Shown: positions 8,897-18,367, counted from the stretch's first letter. The stretch: DNA of 39,776 bases from Oscillospiraceae bacterium (GCA_015063895.1 SVTG01000016.1:1-39776); one strand, 5' to 3'. Notes: generated from the letters alone by a model not told the origin. A program made the numbers and translations.

Positions 8897-10059
8897 TTTT
8901 TCCCCGTGCTGTACCGCGAGACGGAAAGCACGATCCCCATTTCAAAAATTTGTATGGCAAGAAAGGTGCCGCCCGAGCTGAAAAACGGCAAGGAAACACC
9001 CGTATTGGGCATGGAATTTGTCACGACCGCCATATTGAGCGCCGCTTGCAGCGCAAGCTTTAAGGAAATACCGAGCACAACGAGGGCTGAAAATCTGTCG
9101 GGCGCACGTGCGGCGATCTGAAAGCCGCGCACCACCACAAGCGCAAACAGCAGCACCACGAGAAAGGCACCGACAAACCCCAGCTCCTCACAAATGACCG
9201 TAAAAATAAAATCGTTTTGCGGCTGTGATACGTACCCGTGCTTTTGCAGTCCCTTACCAAGCCCCTTACCGAAAAGTCCGCCCGAGCCGATGGCATACAG
9301 CCCTTGCAGGGTCTGCCACGCCGCCCCCAAGGGGTCTACCTCCTCGATATGTAGCCAGGTATTGACGCGCACCTGCGCGTACGAGGACACCAGCACCAAA
9401 AACACACCTGCTGCCCCCACAGCCGCCGCCATCATACCAAGATATTTCAAGCGCGTTCCGCCAAGAAACATCATGGCTACCCCCAGCATACCGATGATCA
9501 GAAGCCCCGATATATGCTTTTCTGCCGCCACCAGTGCCCCCACCGCAAGCAGCAAAGCCCCCGGCAGGAGCACGCCGTAGGAAAAGCTGCCGCCGCGCGG
9601 TCTTTTGGAGGTGATCTTATCCTCGTATTTCGTCATCACCAGCGCCAGCATCAAGACAAGCGCGGGCTTTGCCAGCTCTGAGGGCTGTATCGTCAAGGGT
9701 CCGAGCACCAGCCAGCGCTGTGCACCTCCCCCCACCGTTCCAATGAGCAGGACCAGCACCAGAAGCATCAGGGAGAGTGCGTACAAGAACACGGCAAAAT
9801 AGCGCCAGAAATGCGGCGTAGCCCAAAAAACGAACGGAGCGCTCACGGCAATCGACAATAAGGCAAAGGCGACGTATCTTTTGAAAAAATAAAAGCTGTC
9901 GCCGTAAAAGGTTGCGCCATAGACCGCGCTGGCGCTGTACGACATGACCGTTCCAAACACCAACAAAGCAAAGACCAGCAGTAAAAAGTAATGATCGATA
10001 CGCCCACGCCCCACGGCAGCCCTCACAGGATCATCTTGTCGCCATTTGTGCCATATCAT
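8893..10059 (-). CDS. ftsW: FtsW/SpoVE-type SEDS peptidoglycan polymerase
   Basis: 388 residues with about ten membrane segments. SEDS proteins polymerise glycan strands from lipid II together with a class B PBP. Typical features are VMSYSASAV in the first membrane segment, the loop around WLVLGPLTIQPSELAKPALV, the stretch VDPLGAAWQTLQGLYAIGSG and, near the C-terminus, NTGVSLPFFSSGGT. In a spore former the family member in this position may be SpoVE, working with the adjacent SpoVD-like PBP in spore cortex synthesis; sequence alone does not separate FtsW from SpoVE. The gap to mraY upstream is 3 bp, and it overlaps murG by 4 bp. murD, often found between mraY and ftsW, is missing here. Confidence 0.93.
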   Translation of the reverse strand: MIWHKWRQDDPVRAAVGRGRIDHYFLLLVFALLVFGTVMSYSASAVYGATFYGDSFYFFKRYVAFALLSIAVSAPFVFWATPHFWRYFAVFLYALSLMLLVLVLLIGTVGGGAQRWLVLGPLTIQPSELAKPALVLMLALVMTKYEDKITSKRPRGGSFSYGVLLPGALLLAVGALVAAEKHISGLLIIGMLGVAMMFLGGTRLKYLGMMAAAVGAAGVFLVLVSSYAQVRVNTWLHIEEVDPLGAAWQTLQGLYAIGSGGLFGKGLGKGLQKHGYVSQPQNDFIFTVICEELGFVGAFLVVLLFALVVVRGFQIAARAPDRFSALVVLGISLKLALQAALNMAVVTNSMPNTGVSLPFFSSGGTFLAIQIFEMGIVLSVSRYSTGKK

Positions 10060-10062
10060 ACC

Positions 10063-11058
10063 CTATCTCCCCCACAAAAATACCGCGCAAAGCAATGCCG
10101 TGCAGGACACAAAAAGCAATACGACAGTATTTTCCGTAAATCCCTTTTTTTCAAAGTGGTGATGCAACGGCGCCATCAGAAACAGCCGCTTGCCGCCCGT
10201 AATTTTAAAATAGATCACCTGCAGTAAAACGCTGGCCGCCTCAATGACAAAGACGCCACCGCCCCCAAGCACGGAAAGGGGCCTGGCGCTCAGGAGCCCA
10301 AGCGCGCCCACCATACCACCCAGAAACAGCGACCCCGTATCGCCCATAAAAACCTTGGCAGGGTGGTGATTAAACACGAGAAAGCCAAGGCACGCCCCCA
10401 GTAAAAGCGCCCCGAACAGCGAAAAGATCCCCTGCCCCACGGCGTTACCGTACAAGAGAAAAAACGCGGCAAGCACCGCCACCGTCCCACCAAGCAGACC
10501 GTCCACCCCGTCGGTGAGATTCAGGGCGTTTACCACACCCGTTAAAAAAAGCAGTGCCAAGGGATAATACCAAGCCCCGAGCTCCAGTCTTTCGGCGGTA
10601 AAGGGCAAAAGGATCGCCGTATCAAGCACACCAAGCGACTTAGCAGCCACCAGCAGCAAAAGCGCCAGCAGCAGCTGTAAAAAATATTTTTCACCGGCAC
10701 CAAGCCCCTTGTTTTCGCGCTTGACAAGCTTGCGGTAATCGTCAAAAAAGCCGATAGCCCCCGACAAAACGGCATACAGCACCACCAAGGCAGCCACCGT
10801 CAGGCTCGCTTGCTCACCGCGCCATAAAAGGCACGCGGCAAACAAGAGAAAAACCGCCAGCACCGCCACGATAAAGGCAAGCCCGCCCATGGTCGGCGTG
10901 CCCGATTTTGACAGGTGCCACGAGGGGCCGATCTTCAGGATCGGCTGCGCCGCGCGCAGCCGCCTTAGCGTCGGAATCAGCACAGCCTCCAGCACGACCG
11001 TCAGAACAAGCGTCAGTAAAAAGAGCACAGCATAGGTAAAGATCCCTTCATTTTTCAT
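10063..11058 (-). CDS. mraY: MraY, phospho-N-acetylmuramoyl-pentapeptide transferase
   Basis: 331 residues, a normal length, with about ten membrane segments. It transfers phospho-MurNAc-pentapeptide to undecaprenyl phosphate, making lipid I. The catalytic motifs are all visible: GFFDDYRKLVKRENKGL, NLTDGVDGLLGG (Asp triad region), VFMGDTGSLFLGG and MAPLHHHFEKKG with the diagnostic HHH. The start ATG overlaps the murF stop as ATGA, with GGAGAGGA as ribosome site inside murF. It lies between murF and ftsW in the operon. Confidence 0.97.
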   Translation of the reverse strand: MKNEGIFTYAVLFLLTLVLTVVLEAVLIPTLRRLRAAQPILKIGPSWHLSKSGTPTMGGLAFIVAVLAVFLLFAACLLWRGEQASLTVAALVVLYAVLSGAIGFFDDYRKLVKRENKGLGAGEKYFLQLLLALLLLVAAKSLGVLDTAILLPFTAERLELGAWYYPLALLFLTGVVNALNLTDGVDGLLGGTVAVLAAFFLLYGNAVGQGIFSLFGALLLGACLGFLVFNHHPAKVFMGDTGSLFLGGMVGALGLLSARPLSVLGGGGVFVIEAASVLLQVIYFKITGGKRLFLMAPLHHHFEKKGFTENTVVLLFVSCTALLCAVFLWGR

Positions 11059-12443
11059 CGTATCCTCTCCATTTGCGAAATCACACGCTCCAGCCTCATC
11101 TCTCGGCTGGCCTTACACAAAATATAAGCGCCGCGCGGCATTGTCTCCAGAATAGCGGCGGCAAGACCCTTTTCCTCGCCCACGGCAAAGCAATGCACAC
11201 GTCTTGGCGAAAGACCGCCAAACAGCGCCCCCTCACAAAGCTCCCCCGCATATCTGCCGTATAAAAACAAATGTGAAAGCCCCGCCCCCGCGGCCGCCGC
11301 CCCCACCTCACGGTGAAGCGACGCCGAAAAACCGCCCAGCTCCCCCATATCCCCAAGGACCGCCGCACGCGGCGCGCCCTCGCCGAGATAGCAAAGTGCC
11401 TCCAGCGCTGCGATCATGGCCTCGGGTGAGGCGTTGTAGGTATCGTCGATCACGTATCTGCCGTCTATGATCCGCCGCTTCATACGCGGCACCTTGCTCT
11501 GCGCTTGCCTCAGTCCTTGCCTGATCGCTTCGCCGTCCAGTCCGAAATAAAGCCCAACGGCACCGCCAAGCGAAAGGCAGGAAAGGCCGACCGTGCCCGG
11601 CATATGCCAGGAGAGGCCCCCGAGCGTGCGCCCACAGCCCGCTATATCTGCCACCACACCCGTTTTGCCGTGCTGTATCCCCGTCACGCAGAAATCAGCC
11701 GTCGCACGCATCCCGAAGGTCAGCACGCGCGTGGTGTCCTTTGCAGAGTGGGCAAGTCCCTCGGGCAATAGCAGGTGACCGTCTGCCGTCAGACCGCTTG
11801 CCAGCTGCATTTTTTCGGCAAGCAGCGCTTGTCTGCTGCCAAATAAGCCGATATGCGCGCTGCCAACGCCCGTAAGCACGGCAAGCCGGGGCGAGAGCGC
11901 CCGTGAAAGGGGTGCCATTTCTCCGCGGTGGTTGATGCCGATCTCCAGCACGTGATACTCACTGCCGTGCATGGCGAGCAAGGAAAGCGGCATACCGAGC
12001 GTGCTGTTAAAATTCCCCGCGCTTTTTTCAACGCTCCCCGCCATGGATAAAACCGCGGCAAGCAGCTCCTTGACGGTAGTCTTGCCCGTGCTGCCGCTCA
12101 CAGCAATAAATTTCCCCCGCAGCTGCCGCCGCCACGCGGCGGCAGCCCTTAAAAGCGCCCCCTCGACCGATAAGACCTCTAAAAGAGGCAGCTTCTCAAG
12201 GCGCGGTGCGGCACCCGTGTCGCAAAGCATTGCCACCGCCCCCTTTTGGGCGGCTTCCCCTGCAAAAGCCACACCGTTGCAATGCATACCCCGCAATGCC
12301 ACAAAAAGATCACCGCGCTGCACCTCGCGCGAATCGGTGGCAATGCCCGAAAAGCAAAGTGTGGACGGGTCGGTACCCTTGCACCCCAAAAGCGAGCTAA
12401 GAGCCCCCGCAGCACAAAGCGGAGTCGGCAGATCGATTCTCAT
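11055..12443 (-). CDS. murF: MurF, UDP-MurNAc-tripeptide:D-Ala-D-Ala ligase
   Basis: 462 residues. It adds D-Ala-D-Ala to UDP-MurNAc-tripeptide, completing the soluble pentapeptide precursor. The ATP-binding loop is VSGSTGKTTVKELLA; the middle domain has GNFNSTLGMPL and LEIGINHRGEM, and the C-terminal domain has DDTYNASPEAMIAALE and VLGDMGELGG, which are MurF markers. Four-bp ATGA overlaps join it to murE upstream and mraY downstream. Ribosome site GGGAGG lies inside the end of murE. Confidence 0.96.
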   Translation of the reverse strand: MRIDLPTPLCAAGALSSLLGCKGTDPSTLCFSGIATDSREVQRGDLFVALRGMHCNGVAFAGEAAQKGAVAMLCDTGAAPRLEKLPLLEVLSVEGALLRAAAAWRRQLRGKFIAVSGSTGKTTVKELLAAVLSMAGSVEKSAGNFNSTLGMPLSLLAMHGSEYHVLEIGINHRGEMAPLSRALSPRLAVLTGVGSAHIGLFGSRQALLAEKMQLASGLTADGHLLLPEGLAHSAKDTTRVLTFGMRATADFCVTGIQHGKTGVVADIAGCGRTLGGLSWHMPGTVGLSCLSLGGAVGLYFGLDGEAIRQGLRQAQSKVPRMKRRIIDGRYVIDDTYNASPEAMIAALEALCYLGEGAPRAAVLGDMGELGGFSASLHREVGAAAAGAGLSHLFLYGRYAGELCEGALFGGLSPRRVHCFAVGEEKGLAAAILETMPRGAYILCKASREMRLERVISQMERIR

Positions 12444-13909
12444 ACCGTTCCCTCCCCAAAGCGTGCAGCAAGGCAGGCGGCAACGATCTCGCGCTCGGAA
12501 AAACGAAGTCGCTCACGCCCCTTTATTTCATATTCCTCATGTCCCTTACCTGCCAAAATGACGATATCACCGTCGCGCGCCGTGTCAATGGCATAAGCGA
12601 TCGCTTCTTTTCTGTCAGGAATTATTGTGTGCGGCTTTTCTTTATCTATACCCTTGACGATATCGGCAATGATCGCAAGCGGCTCCTCTGAGCGTGCATT
12701 ATCCGAGGTAATGACCGTGAGGTCAGCGAGGCGCGTCGCCACTCGGCCCATTTTTCGCCGCTTGGTGCGGTCGCGGTCACCGCCGCACCCAAACACCAGG
12801 ATCACGCGCTGCCCGTCGGCGCGAAAGCGCCGCACCGCTAATAAAAGCTTTTCGATGGCATCCGGCGTATGTGCATAATCAATAAATACCGATAAGGGCA
12901 CCCGATCGCCACTCACACGCTCCATGCGCCCCACCACACCGCCAAAGCCGGCAAGTGCCTCCTTCACCGTCGCGGCAGACACGCCGAGCGTGCAGGCGGT
13001 CAGCGCCGCCAGTGCGGCGTTCTCTACGCTGAAATCCCCCGGAACGGGTAAAGAAATATCGATATTTTCCCCCTCGTGACACAGCCTGAAGGAAACGCCC
13101 TGCACGCCGTTTGCAACCACCCTTGTCACGTTGCCGCGTCCTACGGTGAAAAAAGGAACGTCAAGACTGTCAGCGAGCATTTGCCCGTACGGTGCAAAGG
13201 TGGAGATCACGCCCATCTCACACTGCAAAAACAAGCGCCGCTTTTCAGCAAAATACGTATCCATATCACCGTGCAGATCAAGGTGCTCGGGCGAGAGGTT
13301 GGTAAAGAGCGCACGCTTAAAGTAAAGGGGTGCTACCTTTTCAAAAAAGAGCGCGTGTGAGGTGACCTCCATTACCACGGTATCAGCCCCGTGTGCCTTC
13401 ATTTGTGCAAGCAATCGGTAAAGCTGTGCGGGGTCGGGGGTGGTGAGATTTGCCAAGCGGTTCTGATGCTCCGCCACCAGCACCTCGCCACAGCAGGTGG
13501 CGTTTACCGTTCCGATCACACCGACGCGCCGCCCTGCGGCCTCCAAAATAGACGCCAGCATCGCCGCCGTGGAGGTCTTGCCGTTGGTACCCGTAATGCC
13601 GATCATGCAAAGCCCCCTTGCAGGGTGCCCATACCACGCGTCAAACAGGCGCGCCAGCGCCACGCGCGTGCTTTCGACCACCAAAACAGGCGCACCCGAC
13701 ATGTGCCGCTCCGATACGATCAGCACAGCGCCCCTTGAAAGCGCCTCCCCCACGTGCAAATGCCCATCGTGAGAAAGACCCGAGAGCGCCACAAAGATCT
13801 CCCCCTGCCGCACACGCCGTGAATCGGTGCAGATCCCGACCGTTTCACGCTGACCCAGCGCCTCCTCCACGCGGTATCCCGCACTTTTTAAAAGCTCATT
13901 TACCAGCAT
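12440..13909 (-). CDS. murE: MurE, UDP-MurNAc-dipeptide ligase (probably meso-DAP-adding)
   Basis: 489 residues. It adds the third residue of the stem peptide. ATP loop GITGTNGKTSTAAML, then NLTTPDPAQL, MEVTSHAL, FIDYAHTPDAIEKLL and VFGCGGDRDRTKR. The substrate loop reads SDNARSEEP. Meso-DAP enzymes carry DNPR; the Arg is kept and Pro is replaced by Ala, so DAP specificity is likely but not certain. The start is supported by AAAGGAG 6 bases upstream. The gap to spoVD is 3 bp and it overlaps murF by 4 bp. Confidence 0.96.
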   Translation of the reverse strand: MLVNELLKSAGYRVEEALGQRETVGICTDSRRVRQGEIFVALSGLSHDGHLHVGEALSRGAVLIVSERHMSGAPVLVVESTRVALARLFDAWYGHPARGLCMIGITGTNGKTSTAAMLASILEAAGRRVGVIGTVNATCCGEVLVAEHQNRLANLTTPDPAQLYRLLAQMKAHGADTVVMEVTSHALFFEKVAPLYFKRALFTNLSPEHLDLHGDMDTYFAEKRRLFLQCEMGVISTFAPYGQMLADSLDVPFFTVGRGNVTRVVANGVQGVSFRLCHEGENIDISLPVPGDFSVENAALAALTACTLGVSAATVKEALAGFGGVVGRMERVSGDRVPLSVFIDYAHTPDAIEKLLLAVRRFRADGQRVILVFGCGGDRDRTKRRKMGRVATRLADLTVITSDNARSEEPLAIIADIVKGIDKEKPHTIIPDRKEAIAYAIDTARDGDIVILAGKGHEEYEIKGRERLRFSEREIVAACLAARFGEGTV

Positions 13910-13912
13910 ATC

Positions 13913-16147
13913 CTACTCCTTTATTGCATCATACGAAAAATAAATACAAACCGATCCCCCCGAAGGCAGGGGCGTGCCTGCCGCAGGCAACTGATCTATA
14001 ACGGTCTTATCGACCTTATAATAGTCCTTTGCCCCACAGACCGTGATATTCAAGCCACTATCCTGCAAAAGACGGTTGGCAGCAGCTGCGGATAGCCCCA
14101 CGACGTTTGGCACCGTAAGCGTTTGCTCGGGCGCGTTACTGCCAAGGGTCAGCACGATCTTGCCGCCCTTTTTTAAAATCTGCGTTCCTGCCGCAGGGCT
14201 TTGCGCACTGACGAGCGCACCCTCCCCCAACGCTGTAGCCTCTACCCCGATCCTTTCAAGCAGAGCTGTTGCCGCACTTGGCGAAAGTCCCACAAGGTCG
14301 GGCACCGTGAATGTCAGATTTTCAAGCTCCTCATCGGTATAGACCGCCTCCACACCGAGATAAGGCAACACAGCTTCAAAAATATTCGCTACGTACGGCG
14401 CCGCCACCACACTACCGTATTTGATGCCGTCGGTTGGCTCATCTACCACCACGATCACGGCAATTTGGGGGTCATCGGCGGGTGCAAACCCAACGCACGA
14501 GGCGATGCGCGCATTGCGATCGTCACCGATCTTCTCGGAGGTGCCTGTTTTCGCCGCTACACGGTAGCCCGCCACGTAGGCGTTTTTGGCACCGCCGTTC
14601 CCTGCCACGCCTTCGGCTAAGATCCTCGATACGGTCTTGGCAGTCTCTTCGCTGATGACCTGACGCTTTACAACAGTTTCATGGCTGTAAACGGTCTTAC
14701 CTGCCGCGTTGGTAATGCTTTGCACCAGATAGGGCTCTAACAGCTTGCCGCCGTTGGCGATGGCAGAGATCGCGGTGATCATTTGCAGCACCGACACCTT
14801 GAAATTTTGTCCAAAGGAGGCCGTGGCAAGATCAAGCTCGGTAAAGCTTGACTGTGCGTGGAAAATAGAGCTCCCCTCCCCGGGCAGATCAATGCCTGTT
14901 TTTTCAAGCATACCAAAGCCCGAAACGTAGCTGTAAAAGCAGTCGGTGCCAAGGCGTGCGGCGATCGTCATCATCACGGGATTGCAGGAATTTTGCAGCC
15001 CCTCGGCAAACGTGAGGCTCCCGTGGCCACCCACCTTGTGGCAATGAATGAGGCGGTCGGCAACGGCAAGCGCACCGCTGCAAAAAAAGCGCTCCTCAAG
15101 GCTCCTCACAGCCTCCTCCTCGATCACGGCCGAGCAGGTAATGGCCTTAAAGGTCGAGCCGGGCATATAAATTTCGGTGGCGGCCTTGTTTGACCAGCTT
15201 TTGAGCAAAAGCGTGTTTTTGGTTTCCTTATAAAGATCGCTGTCGGCTCCCACCCCCAGCGACGCCAGCTCGCGTGCGGCGTATTCGTTTAATGTAAAGG
15301 GCTCGTTTAAATCAAAGGTCGGCACAGTGGCCATCGCCAGCACCGCGCCCGTTTGCACGTCCATCACGATCCCGCACGCGCGGTTGGCGGCTCCGCTTTC
15401 GATCATCGTGGTTTCTAACTGTTCCTCAAGCACCGCCTGCACAAAGGCATCCAGCGTGGTTTGCAGCGTGCAGCCGTCCGTAGCGGGCACTAAGGCCTCG
15501 TAACGGTTTGGCAGGCGGTTCCCCGTAGAATCGCGCGCGGTGATATACGCCCCCGGCACGCCCGAAAGCAACGTATTATATTGCAATTCAAGCCCGTAGA
15601 GCCCCTGCCCGTCGCTGCCCGTGAACCCCAACACCTGGGCGGCCAGGCCGCCGTTTGGATAATAGCGGTCGGGCACCGCCTCCACGGCGATCAGGTCACC
15701 AAGCCCCTTTTCGGCTATCAGTGACAGCACCGCCTCGGCAACGGCGCTGTCGGTTTCACGTACCACCGTACGGGAAAGCTCGCGTGTATGCGACAAATGC
15801 TCCCTTAGCGTATCGGACGGGAGCCCTGTGATCTCGGCAAGCCCCGCTACGATCTCGTCGGCTGTGCCACTCGGCGCCTTAGCGATCAGCGAGGGAAAGA
15901 CCGATATGCGATACACCGTGCGTGTGGTCGCAAGCACACGTCCTGCAGCGTCGAGGATCTCCCCCCTTGCCGCACGCACGGGCGAGCTGGTTGTCAGCTG
16001 ATCCATCACCTTTTGCTGATAACGCTCAAAATCAAAAAACTGAATAAAAAAGAGTCGCGTCAGTAAAAAGGAAAAAATAAGCAATAGAGCCATTACAGCC
16101 ACCAATCCGCGGCGCACTGTATGAACCGTGTGTTCTTGTCCCCTCAT
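13913..16147 (-). CDS. spoVD: SpoVD/PbpB-type class B penicillin-binding protein with two PASTA domains
   Basis: 744 residues. A transpeptidase that cross-links peptidoglycan. One N-terminal membrane segment (~12-36) is followed by the PBP dimerisation domain (~55-220) and the transpeptidase domain: STFK (~331, nucleophile Ser), SCN in NSCNPVMM, and KTGTSEK (~534). Two PASTA domains close the protein (about 610-680 and 680-740), starting VPDLVGLS and VPNVVGLS. In spore formers this architecture at this locus is usually SpoVD (cortex synthesis), though a vegetative PbpB role is possible. Ribosome site AAGGGGC precedes the ATG. A 123-bp gap with an elaborate inverted repeat separates it from the upstream gene, unlike the rest of the operon. 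Confidence 0.93.
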   Translation of the reverse strand: MRGQEHTVHTVRRGLVAVMALLLIFSFLLTRLFFIQFFDFERYQQKVMDQLTTSSPVRAARGEILDAAGRVLATTRTVYRISVFPSLIAKAPSGTADEIVAGLAEITGLPSDTLREHLSHTRELSRTVVRETDSAVAEAVLSLIAEKGLGDLIAVEAVPDRYYPNGGLAAQVLGFTGSDGQGLYGLELQYNTLLSGVPGAYITARDSTGNRLPNRYEALVPATDGCTLQTTLDAFVQAVLEEQLETTMIESGAANRACGIVMDVQTGAVLAMATVPTFDLNEPFTLNEYAARELASLGVGADSDLYKETKNTLLLKSWSNKAATEIYMPGSTFKAITCSAVIEEEAVRSLEERFFCSGALAVADRLIHCHKVGGHGSLTFAEGLQNSCNPVMMTIAARLGTDCFYSYVSGFGMLEKTGIDLPGEGSSIFHAQSSFTELDLATASFGQNFKVSVLQMITAISAIANGGKLLEPYLVQSITNAAGKTVYSHETVVKRQVISEETAKTVSRILAEGVAGNGGAKNAYVAGYRVAAKTGTSEKIGDDRNARIASCVGFAPADDPQIAVIVVVDEPTDGIKYGSVVAAPYVANIFEAVLPYLGVEAVYTDEELENLTFTVPDLVGLSPSAATALLERIGVEATALGEGALVSAQSPAAGTQILKKGGKIVLTLGSNAPEQTLTVPNVVGLSAAAANRLLQDSGLNITVCGAKDYYKVDKTVIDQLPAAGTPLPSGGSVCIYFSYDAIKE

Positions 16148-16160
16148 AAAAGCCCCTTAC

Positions 16161-16260
16161 AAAAATAACGAGAATAGAATAGGGCGGCGAGCTCCAAACG
16201 GAGTCGCCGCCCAAGATGGCGACAGGTGCCGCGCATCCTTATTCTATTCTCGTTTTTGTT
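16161..16260. repeat. Nested inverted repeat between the ftsL-position gene and spoVD
   Basis: Outer arms CGAGAATAGAATA (16169-16181) and its complement (16240-16252) continue outward as an A-rich arm and a T-rich arm. Inside lies a GC-rich hairpin GGGCGGCGA-GCTCC / GGAG-TCGCCGCCC (16182-16212) with loop AAAC, plus a second arm of 27 nt. The RNA would fold as a junction closed by the outer stem and followed by a U-rich run. It resembles a small inserted repeat; it may act as an attenuator or mRNA-processing site within the operon. Neither role is shown. Confidence 0.75.
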
Positions 16261-16270
16261 GTTTTAGACC

Positions 16271-16945
16271 TTACCAAAGATATTCAAGTGCGCAACGCAG
16301 GGCCTCAAGGCCGCTTTTTTCTTCCTTTGCGCCAAATACCTCGGTTTGGTTTTCGGCAGGACAGTCAAGGTAAGCACCCGACACACCCTCGTCAGCCACC
16401 GTATACATGGTAGCTGTTTCACAAACCTGTAACTCCCCTGCTGCCTCGGTCGCGCTCATCAGCTCAGCCTCGCTGTGCTCCAGCATGATACCCGAAGCAC
16501 CGAGAAGCCCTACGGAAAGCACGAAAAGCAGCACGAATGCCGCGTGGGCAAAGAAGGTGTGTGCGCGGGAAAAGCGCGTACGGCAAGAGATGGTGCTCCC
16601 CTCGGATTTTGCGCGCTCGCTCTTTTGAATTTTAACGTATTCGCGGCTCTTTTCGGCCTTTTGCTCGGCATTTGCCAGCGATGCACGCATGGCGCCGATG
16701 CGGTCCTTGCCGCCGTAACGGCGATTAAAGTATTCAACGAAATCTCCCGATGAGATCGTGACGCCTCCATCGGGCTCATCGTGCAGATAAATGATGGTGG
16801 TGGCGTTGGGTACGGGTTTATGGTCAACGGCTCGCTTTGCAAGAGCCTTTTGCGTGCGATCGTGGTAACGGCTGCGTAACGCATCAAATTGCTGTTTGTA
16901 GTCGTCTTGAAAATACACGCGGTCATACACTTCTGTTTGGGACAT
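16271..16945 (-). CDS. Single-pass membrane protein in the ftsL position of the dcw cluster
   Basis: 224 residues, not recognised by sequence. It stands between rsmH and spoVD, exactly where ftsL lies in Firmicutes. Visible layout: a long cytoplasmic N-terminal part (~1-130) with a tyrosine/arginine-rich start, a segment TTIIYLHDEPDGGVTIS and a charged helical stretch ~90-120; one membrane segment (~133-155, AAFVLLFVLSVGLLGASGI); and a short acidic extracellular tail (~156-224). Canonical FtsL is about half this size, with a short N-terminus and an extracellular coiled coil. The tail here begins with a short helical stretch (HSEAELMSATEAAGELQ) but has no long leucine zipper. It may be a diverged FtsL or a replacement. 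AAGGAGG 8 bases upstream fixes the start. Confidence 0.8.
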   Translation of the reverse strand: MSQTEVYDRVYFQDDYKQQFDALRSRYHDRTQKALAKRAVDHKPVPNATTIIYLHDEPDGGVTISSGDFVEYFNRRYGGKDRIGAMRASLANAEQKAEKSREYVKIQKSERAKSEGSTISCRTRFSRAHTFFAHAAFVLLFVLSVGLLGASGIMLEHSEAELMSATEAAGELQVCETATMYTVADEGVSGAYLDCPAENQTEVFGAKEEKSGLEALRCALEYLW

Positions 16946-16980
16946 GATGGCAGCCTCCTTGTTCTTATTTGAGTAGAATT

Positions 16981-17919
16981 TTACAGCTTTTCTGCCACAC
17001 GAAGCTTGGCACTGCGTGAGCGAGGATTTTCCTCAAGCTCCACAGCACTTGGCAAAATGGGCTTTCTTGTGATAATTTTTGCCACGGGCTTATGGCCGCA
17101 CACACAGATCGGCAGGGATTTGGGGCAGGTGCACCCCTCGGCCATTTCGGCAAAGGCCTGCTTTACGATGCGATCCTCAAGCGAATGGAAGGTGATCACC
17201 GCGAGGCGCCCCCCGCGATTCAAGCGTGCCATAGCACCCTTCAGGGCAGGCACGATGGCGTCAAGCTCTCCGTTGACCTCAATGCGGATCGCCTGGAACG
17301 AGCGCTTGGCAGGGTGATGCCCTCCCTCACGTGCCGCCGCAGGCATGGCACTTTTAATAAGATCGGAAAGCTCCTTGGTGGTGGCAATGGGGGCTATTTC
17401 CCTTGCCTGCACGATCTTGCGTGCGATGCGCGCTGAAAATTTTTCTTCACCGTAGGTAAAGAGAATATTTTTCAACGCCTCCTCCGAATAGGTATTGACG
17501 ACCGTATACGCGGTTTTTTCGTTACGGCGGTCCATACGCATATCAAGCGGTGCATCAGCCTGGTAGGAAAAGCCGCGCTCGGCCGTGTCAAGCTGATAGG
17601 AGGAAACACCAAGGTCAAGCAGCATGCCGTCGATGGTGTCGATCCCAAGATCGTCAAGCACGTGCGAAACCTCTGAAAAGTTACTGCGGTAAACCGTTGC
17701 GCGCTCTGAAAAGGGGGAAAGTCGCGCGGTAGCAGCGGCAATGGCCGCTTCATCACGGTCGATCGCGATCAAGCGCCCCGTAGTCAAGCGCTCTGCGATA
17801 TGATAGGAGTGTCCGCCACCGCCTGCGGTGCCGTCAACGTAGACACCCTCGGGCTTGATGGCAAGGCCCTCTATACATTCATCAAGTAAAACGGAACGGT
17901 GAGAGAAGACTGCGGCCAT
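16981..17919 (-). CDS. rsmH: RsmH, 16S rRNA (cytosine-1402-N4) methyltransferase
   Basis: 312 residues, the family's normal size. It methylates C1402 of 16S rRNA using SAM. The SAM site is [14 protein letters not shown], with [10 protein letters not shown] and [14 protein letters not shown] following, then [10 protein letters not shown] and the C-terminal [20 protein letters not shown], all family hallmarks. The reading frame extends 37 codons upstream into mraZ, but homology begins at [12 protein letters not shown] (ATG at 17919), which lies one base after the mraZ stop, so that start is chosen; translation is probably coupled. Confidence 0.96.
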   Translation of the reverse strand: MAAVFSHRSVLLDECIEGLAIKPEGVYVDGTAGGGGHSYHIAERLTTGRLIAIDRDEAAIAAATARLSPFSERATVYRSNFSEVSHVLDDLGIDTIDGMLLDLGVSSYQLDTAERGFSYQADAPLDMRMDRRNEKTAYTVVNTYSEEALKNILFTYGEEKFSARIARKIVQAREIAPIATTKELSDLIKSAMPAAAREGGHHPAKRSFQAIRIEVNGELDAIVPALKGAMARLNRGGRLAVITFHSLEDRIVKQAFAEMAEGCTCPKSLPICVCGHKPVAKIITRKPILPSAVELEENPRSRSAKLRVAEKL

Positions 17920-17920
17920 A

Positions 17921-18367
17921 TCACAGCCCACTTTCTTCCAGTGCGCGGCGAATAGCCTCCACGTCGATCGAGGCCACGCGTGCCTCGTAGTTCTCCTCTG
18001 ACCAGATCTCACCAAAGTCGCCGCAACCAACGATCACAAGACTGCGGTTGGTGCCCTCGTCAGCCTTAGGCGTGATGCCTGCAAATTCAAGCAAGCCGTT
18101 GGGGAGCAGCACGCGCCCCAAGGAATCGGGCGTGACCTGCGCGGCGTCGCGGTAAAGGAACCAAAAGGTCTCCTCAGAAAATTTACGGGGCATATTCTTC
18201 AAGGGCTCGATATATGCCTTCCAGGCCTGTGCGGAATAAAAGCGCAGGCAGTTGCCGCGGATACTGCGCACGATCATAAAATCCTCGCCCAGCTCCTCAC
18301 GCAGCTTTGAAGGAATGGAAACGCGATTTTTGGCATCCAGAGAATGACGGTATTCACCCGACAGCAT
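17921..18367 (-). CDS. mraZ: MraZ, transcriptional repressor of the dcw cluster
   Basis: 148 residues, the normal size. MraZ is an AbrB-fold ring-forming DNA-binding protein that controls its own operon. The two-fold repeated signature is plain: [13 protein letters not shown] near the start and [12 protein letters not shown] in the second half. Strong ribosome site AAGGAGG 8 bases before the ATG. It is the first gene of the cluster, with promoter 18447-18476 and tandem decamers at 18401-18440 that are the likely operator. Confidence 0.97.
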   Translation of the reverse strand: MLSGEYRHSLDAKNRVSIPSKLREELGEDFMIVRSIRGNCLRFYSAQAWKAYIEPLKNMPRKFSEETFWFLYRDAAQVTPDSLGRVLLPNGLLEFAGITPKADEGTNRSLVIVGCGDFGEIWSEENYEARVASIDVEAIRRALEESGL

